From Synechococcus sp. GFB01 (GTDB lineage Bacteria; Cyanobacteriota; Cyanobacteriia; PCC-6307; Cyanobiaceae): a stretch of DNA of 8,108 nucleotides. Under the pieces are notes generated by a model. The model searched no databases, had not been told where the DNA came from, and saw nothing but the letters and a program-made list of their open reading frames with translations. The stretch lies in NCBI RefSeq assembly GCF_001039265.1, contig NZ_LFEK01000006.1, forward strand, positions 3,231 through 11,338, read 5' to 3'. Position numbers and translations under genes: made by a program. This document shows, in pieces, positions 5,599 through 8,108 of this stretch (positions within the stretch are counted from its first letter, which is position 1; every line of letters starts with the position of its first letter).

Positions 5599-6669
5599 TC
5601 AGCCGCGGGGCCCGTCCCAGCGCAGCAGGGCGGCCCCCCAGCTCAGTCCCGCACCGAAGCCGCTGCTGGCCAGCAGCTGGCCAGGCTGGATGCGGCCATC
5701 CCTGACGGCCTCATCCAGCATCAGCGGGATCGTGGCGGCGGAGGTGTTGCCGTAGTGGGCCAGATTGCTGAGCACCCGCTCGTGCGGCACGGCGAAGCGA
5801 TCGGCCACTGCATCGAGAATCCGCTGGTTGGCCTGGTGCAGCAGCAGCCAGTCCACCTGATCCGCAGGGGTGCCGGTGGCCGCCAGCACCTCCCCGAGCA
5901 GCTGGGGAACCTCCCGCACGGCGAACTTGTAGACCTCCTGGCCATTCATGAAGATCGGCGCAAAGCCGCCCTTCTGGGTGGAGACCCCCGGCAGCAGGGT
6001 TTCACGACCATCGGTCTGGGCCAGGGTGAGGCAGGCGTAGCGACTGCCGTCGGAGCGCATGCGGAATCCCAGCAACCCGGTCTCGCTCACCGGGCAGGCT
6101 TCCACCGCCACGGCGGCGGCCCCGTCACCGAACAGCACGCAGGTGCGGCGATCGTTCCAGTCGAGCCAGCGGCTGAGCTGATCGGCACCGATCACCAGGG
6201 AGCGGCGCACGGCACCCGTGGCGATGTACTGCGCGGCCGTGATCAGGGCGAACAGGAAGCCGCTGCAGGCGGCGGTGAGATCGAAGGCCACCGCATTCAT
6301 GGCCCCCAGGGCCCCTTGCACCCGCGGTGCGGTACCGAACAGGTCGTCGGGGCTGGAGGTCGCCAGCAGGATCAGGTCCAGATCCCCGGGGGCCCAGCCG
6401 GCGTGATCGAGGGCGGCGCGTGCGGCACGGCTGGCCAGCTCGGTGAGCGGTTCATCCGCCGAGGCGATGCGGCGGGCGCCGATGCCGGTGCGGCTGCGGA
6501 TCCAGTCGTCGGAGGTGTCGACCCGCTCGCTGAGCTGCTGGTTGCTGATGCTGATCGCCGGAGCGGCGCTTCCGCAGCCCACCAGGGCCATCCCATGGAG
6601 TGCGGCCATGCCATGGAGGGCGGCCATGCCGTGGGGTGCCCCGACTCTGCCCTCCTGGCCCAGCGCCAC
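5599..6669 (-). CDS. fabH: beta-ketoacyl-ACP synthase III
   Basis: FabH condenses acetyl-CoA with malonyl-ACP and so starts fatty-acid synthesis. Numbered from GTG 6669 (356 residues), the family segment SERVDTSDDWIRSRTGI is at 47-63, the active-site Cys135 sits in TAACSGF, His278 in LLHQAN and Asn308 in HYGNTSAA, with GFGAGLSWGAALLRW closing the protein. All catalytic residues are present. The start is ambiguous: in-frame ATG codons lie at 6627, 6609 and 6591, the last two of these within a tandem repeat, and comparison with E. coli FabH would place the start at 6591 or 6609 (330-336 residues). A perfect AGGAGG on the minus strand (6651-6656) has no start codon at a normal distance. The gene follows plsX by 28 bp if GTG is used, otherwise 70-106 bp. 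Confidence 0.95.
   Translation of the reverse strand: MALGQEGRVGAPHGMAALHGMAALHGMALVGCGSAAPAISISNQQLSERVDTSDDWIRSRTGIGARRIASADEPLTELASRAARAALDHAGWAPGDLDLILLATSSPDDLFGTAPRVQGALGAMNAVAFDLTAACSGFLFALITAAQYIATGAVRRSLVIGADQLSRWLDWNDRRTCVLFGDGAAAVAVEACPVSETGLLGFRMRSDGSRYACLTLAQTDGRETLLPGVSTQKGGFAPIFMNGQEVYKFAVREVPQLLGEVLAATGTPADQVDWLLLHQANQRILDAVADRFAVPHERVLSNLAHYGNTSAATIPLMLDEAVRDGRIQPGQLLASSGFGAGLSWGAALLRWDGPRG
6586..6633 (-). repeat. fabH: 18-bp tandem repeat at the fabH N-terminus (about 2.7 copies)
   Basis: Read on the minus strand, units at 6633-6616, 6615-6598 and 6597-6586 (partial) follow CAYGGSATGGCCGCMCTC, differing at only a few positions. Each encodes His-Gly-Met-Ala-Ala-Leu and carries an in-frame ATG. 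The pattern points to a tandem duplication in the translation start region. Confidence 0.8.
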
Positions 6670-6697
6670 CGGGATCAGCCCGCAAGTTGGGCTTCAG

Positions 6698-8050
6698 TCA
6701 ACCACAGGCAATGGTGCTGCCCTCGCCGCTGAGGGCATGGAGATCCTCCATGACGCCATGGCTGGCGGCCGAATGGGCCAGCCGCAGGGCGCTGAGCACC
6801 GAGAGGGTCCTGCTGCTGCCGTGCCCGATCACGCAGATGCCATCCACACCGAGCAGCAGGGCGCCGCCATGTTCGGCGTGATCGAGGCGTTTCTTGATGC
6901 GGCGGAGGTTGTTGATCAGGAACGCTGAGCCGACCTTGCCGCGGCGGCCGCGGGGCAGCTCCGCCTTGATCACATCGAGCAGCACGCTGCCGACGCTCTC
7001 GAGGAACTTGAGCAGCACGTTGCCGGTGTAGCCGTCGCATACCACCACATCGAACGCGCCTGAGAGGATGTCGCGTCCTTCGCAGTTGCCGGCGAAGCGG
7101 AAGCGGGGTTCCGCCGCCAGCAGCGGGTAGGTGCGCAGGCAGAGATCGTTCCCCTTGCACTCCTCTTCGCCGATGTTCACCAGGCCGATGCGGGGCTGCT
7201 CCACCTGCAGCACGTCGCGGCTGTAGATGTTGCCCAGCAGGGCGAACTGCAGCAGCCACTCGGGCTTGCAGTCCATGTTGGCGCCCACGTCGAGCACCAG
7301 CACCTGCTGCTCGGGGTCGCGGGTGGGGAAGAGGGCGCCGATGGCCGGCCGGTCGATGCCCTTGAGCCGACCCAGGCGGAAGATCGCCGATGCCATCACC
7401 GCACCGGAGTTGCCGGCTGAATACACCGCGGTGGCCTGGCCCTGCTTCACCAGGTCCATGGCCATGTTGATGCTGGCGTCGCGCTTCCTGCGCACCACCG
7501 TGGCCTCCTCGTGCATCTCCACCGAGGGGCCGCTGGGCACCAGTTCGATCAGGCCGCGGCGCAGGGCGTCATCCAGCAGCTCCTGAAGCCCCAGCTCGGC
7601 CACGGCCCTCTCCAGCCGGGCGGCCTCCGCCACGAAGCGAACCCGCAGCGGTAGTCGCGTCACGGCCTGCAGGCATCCCTCCAGGATCGGCCCCGGGGCG
7701 TGGTCGCCACCCATGCCGTCCACAGCCACCCAGAGCCGGTCGGCGTCACTAATCGGCCTGTCCTCGTCCGGGCCGCCCTGGCCGCGCTGCAGGCGCCGCA
7801 GCGGGTCGAACACCAGCGGCTGCAGCACCGTGTTGGCGGCCGAGGTCGCCGCGCCCGCCACCGACCCGGCCACCGAACCGGCCCCGGAAACCGCCGCTCC
7901 GGCGATCGTGCTGGCCGTTGATGTGGCCGAGGTGGCCGTGTCCACCAGGCTGGTGACCGCGGCGTTGCGCCGGTACCAGATCACCAGCCGCCGGATCGTC
8001 CGGTTCGGCTTGGTGCGCTTGTCAGGCTCCTTCGGAGGCAACGGGTTCAA
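6698..8050 (-). CDS. plsX: phosphate acyltransferase PlsX with long N-terminal extension
   Basis: PlsX turns acyl-ACP and phosphate into acyl-phosphate, the donor for PlsY. The 450-residue reading begins at TTG 8050. Family motifs start late: VAVDGMGGDHAP at 108-119, SAGNSGA at 211-217, LDVGANMDCKP at 253-263, NIGEE at 292-296, GNCEGRD at 321-327 and CDGYTGNVLLK at 338-348. The core of about 345 residues equals a normal whole PlsX. Ahead of it lie a basic segment (about 10-29, rich in Arg/Lys with LVIWY), an Ala/Ser/Thr/Gly/Val run (33-75) and LQPLVFDPLRRLQ (76-88). The start is not secure: TTG 8041 and GTG 7984 also fit and none has a clear ribosome binding site. GAAGGAG on the minus strand (8028-8034) has no start codon at proper spacing. 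It follows rpaB directly and heads the lipid operon. Confidence 0.93.
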   Translation of the reverse strand: MNPLPPKEPDKRTKPNRTIRRLVIWYRRNAAVTSLVDTATSATSTASTIAGAAVSGAGSVAGSVAGAATSAANTVLQPLVFDPLRRLQRGQGGPDEDRPISDADRLWVAVDGMGGDHAPGPILEGCLQAVTRLPLRVRFVAEAARLERAVAELGLQELLDDALRRGLIELVPSGPSVEMHEEATVVRRKRDASINMAMDLVKQGQATAVYSAGNSGAVMASAIFRLGRLKGIDRPAIGALFPTRDPEQQVLVLDVGANMDCKPEWLLQFALLGNIYSRDVLQVEQPRIGLVNIGEEECKGNDLCLRTYPLLAAEPRFRFAGNCEGRDILSGAFDVVVCDGYTGNVLLKFLESVGSVLLDVIKAELPRGRRGKVGSAFLINNLRRIKKRLDHAEHGGALLLGVDGICVIGHGSSRTLSVLSALRLAHSAASHGVMEDLHALSGEGSTIACG

Positions 8051-8108
8051 CGATGCGTTGGAACAGGTAGCCGGTGCCTCGAGCCGTGAGGATCAGCTCG
8101 GGGTTGGC
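8022..8108 (-). CDS. rpaB: OmpR-family response regulator, C-terminal end, probably RpaB
   Basis: Only the last 28 residues are inside the window. LILTARGTGYLFQRI is the final beta-hairpin of an OmpR/PhoB winged-helix DNA-binding domain (compare the usual T-x-R-G-x-G-Y-x-F), and the variant ending in LFQRI is what I recall for cyanobacterial RpaB. RpaB is an essential regulator of high-light and redox responses, working with the NblS (Hik33) kinase. The stop at 8022 overlaps the longest plsX reading by 29 bp, so co-transcription and possibly coupled translation with plsX are expected. The OmpR-family call is firm; the RpaB identity rests on a short peptide and on genomic context. Confidence 0.7.
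   Translation of the reverse strand, partial: ANPELILTARGTGYLFQRIVEPVASEGA

Noticed and set aside
3900..6732. Several plus-strand open frames of 325-446 codons opposite plsC, fabD and fabH
   Set aside because: Low-complexity His/Gly/Ala/Arg-rich products without recognisable motifs; the minus strand encodes complete enzymes with intact active sites.
1..8108. HIP1 octamers, CRISPR repeats, transposase genes or inverted-repeat IS ends
   Set aside because: Scanning by eye found no complete GCGATCGC, no regularly spaced repeats and no transposase-like protein; gene content is ordinary core chromosome.

Overview
This window reads as core chromosomal DNA of a high-GC unicellular picocyanobacterium, most like the Cyanobium / freshwater Synechococcus group. 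The case rests on four things: Ycf34, found only in cyanobacteria and plastids; a C-terminal peptide that looks like the response regulator RpaB; a short cyanobacterial-type RRM protein; and very GC-rich third codon positions. I saw no complete GCGATCGC (HIP1) octamer, which also fits the picocyanobacterial lineage. There are no tRNA or rRNA genes, insertion sequences, CRISPR arrays or integration scars. Nearly every base is coding.

Layout, left to right. Block 1 (minus strand, 1-2399) holds a tRNA CCA-adding enzyme / poly(A)-polymerase-family gene, then an RRM RNA-binding protein, then an alpha/beta hydrolase that runs off the left edge. Block 2 (plus strand, 2428-3991) is three tightly coupled genes: ycf34, tsaB (tRNA t6A synthesis) and a membrane-anchored DUF218/YdcF-like protein, joined by ATGA and GTGA overlaps of 4 bp. 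Block 3 (minus strand, 3906-8108) is the lipid-initiation operon, read from right to left: the end of rpaB, then plsX, fabH, fabD and plsC.

Block 3 is a coherent pathway. FabD makes malonyl-ACP, FabH makes the first condensation product, PlsX converts acyl-ACP to acyl-phosphate (used by PlsY, encoded elsewhere) and PlsC makes phosphatidic acid. Their position directly behind rpaB, a light/redox-stress regulator, suggests a transcriptional link between photosynthetic stress and membrane synthesis. Block 1 and tsaB share an RNA theme: tRNA 3'-end maturation, tRNA modification and mRNA binding.

I found no clearly new multi-gene system. The points most worth a second look are a roughly 100-residue Ala/Ser/Thr/Gly-rich extension on PlsX; an 18-bp tandem repeat at the fabH start that repeats the candidate ATG; a divergent TsaB; a Glu-to-Asp change in PlsC motif III; a head-to-head near-overlap of cca and ycf34; a tail-to-tail overlap of the DUF218 gene and plsC; and a pheophytinase-like hydrolase with no standard start codon at its apparent beginning.
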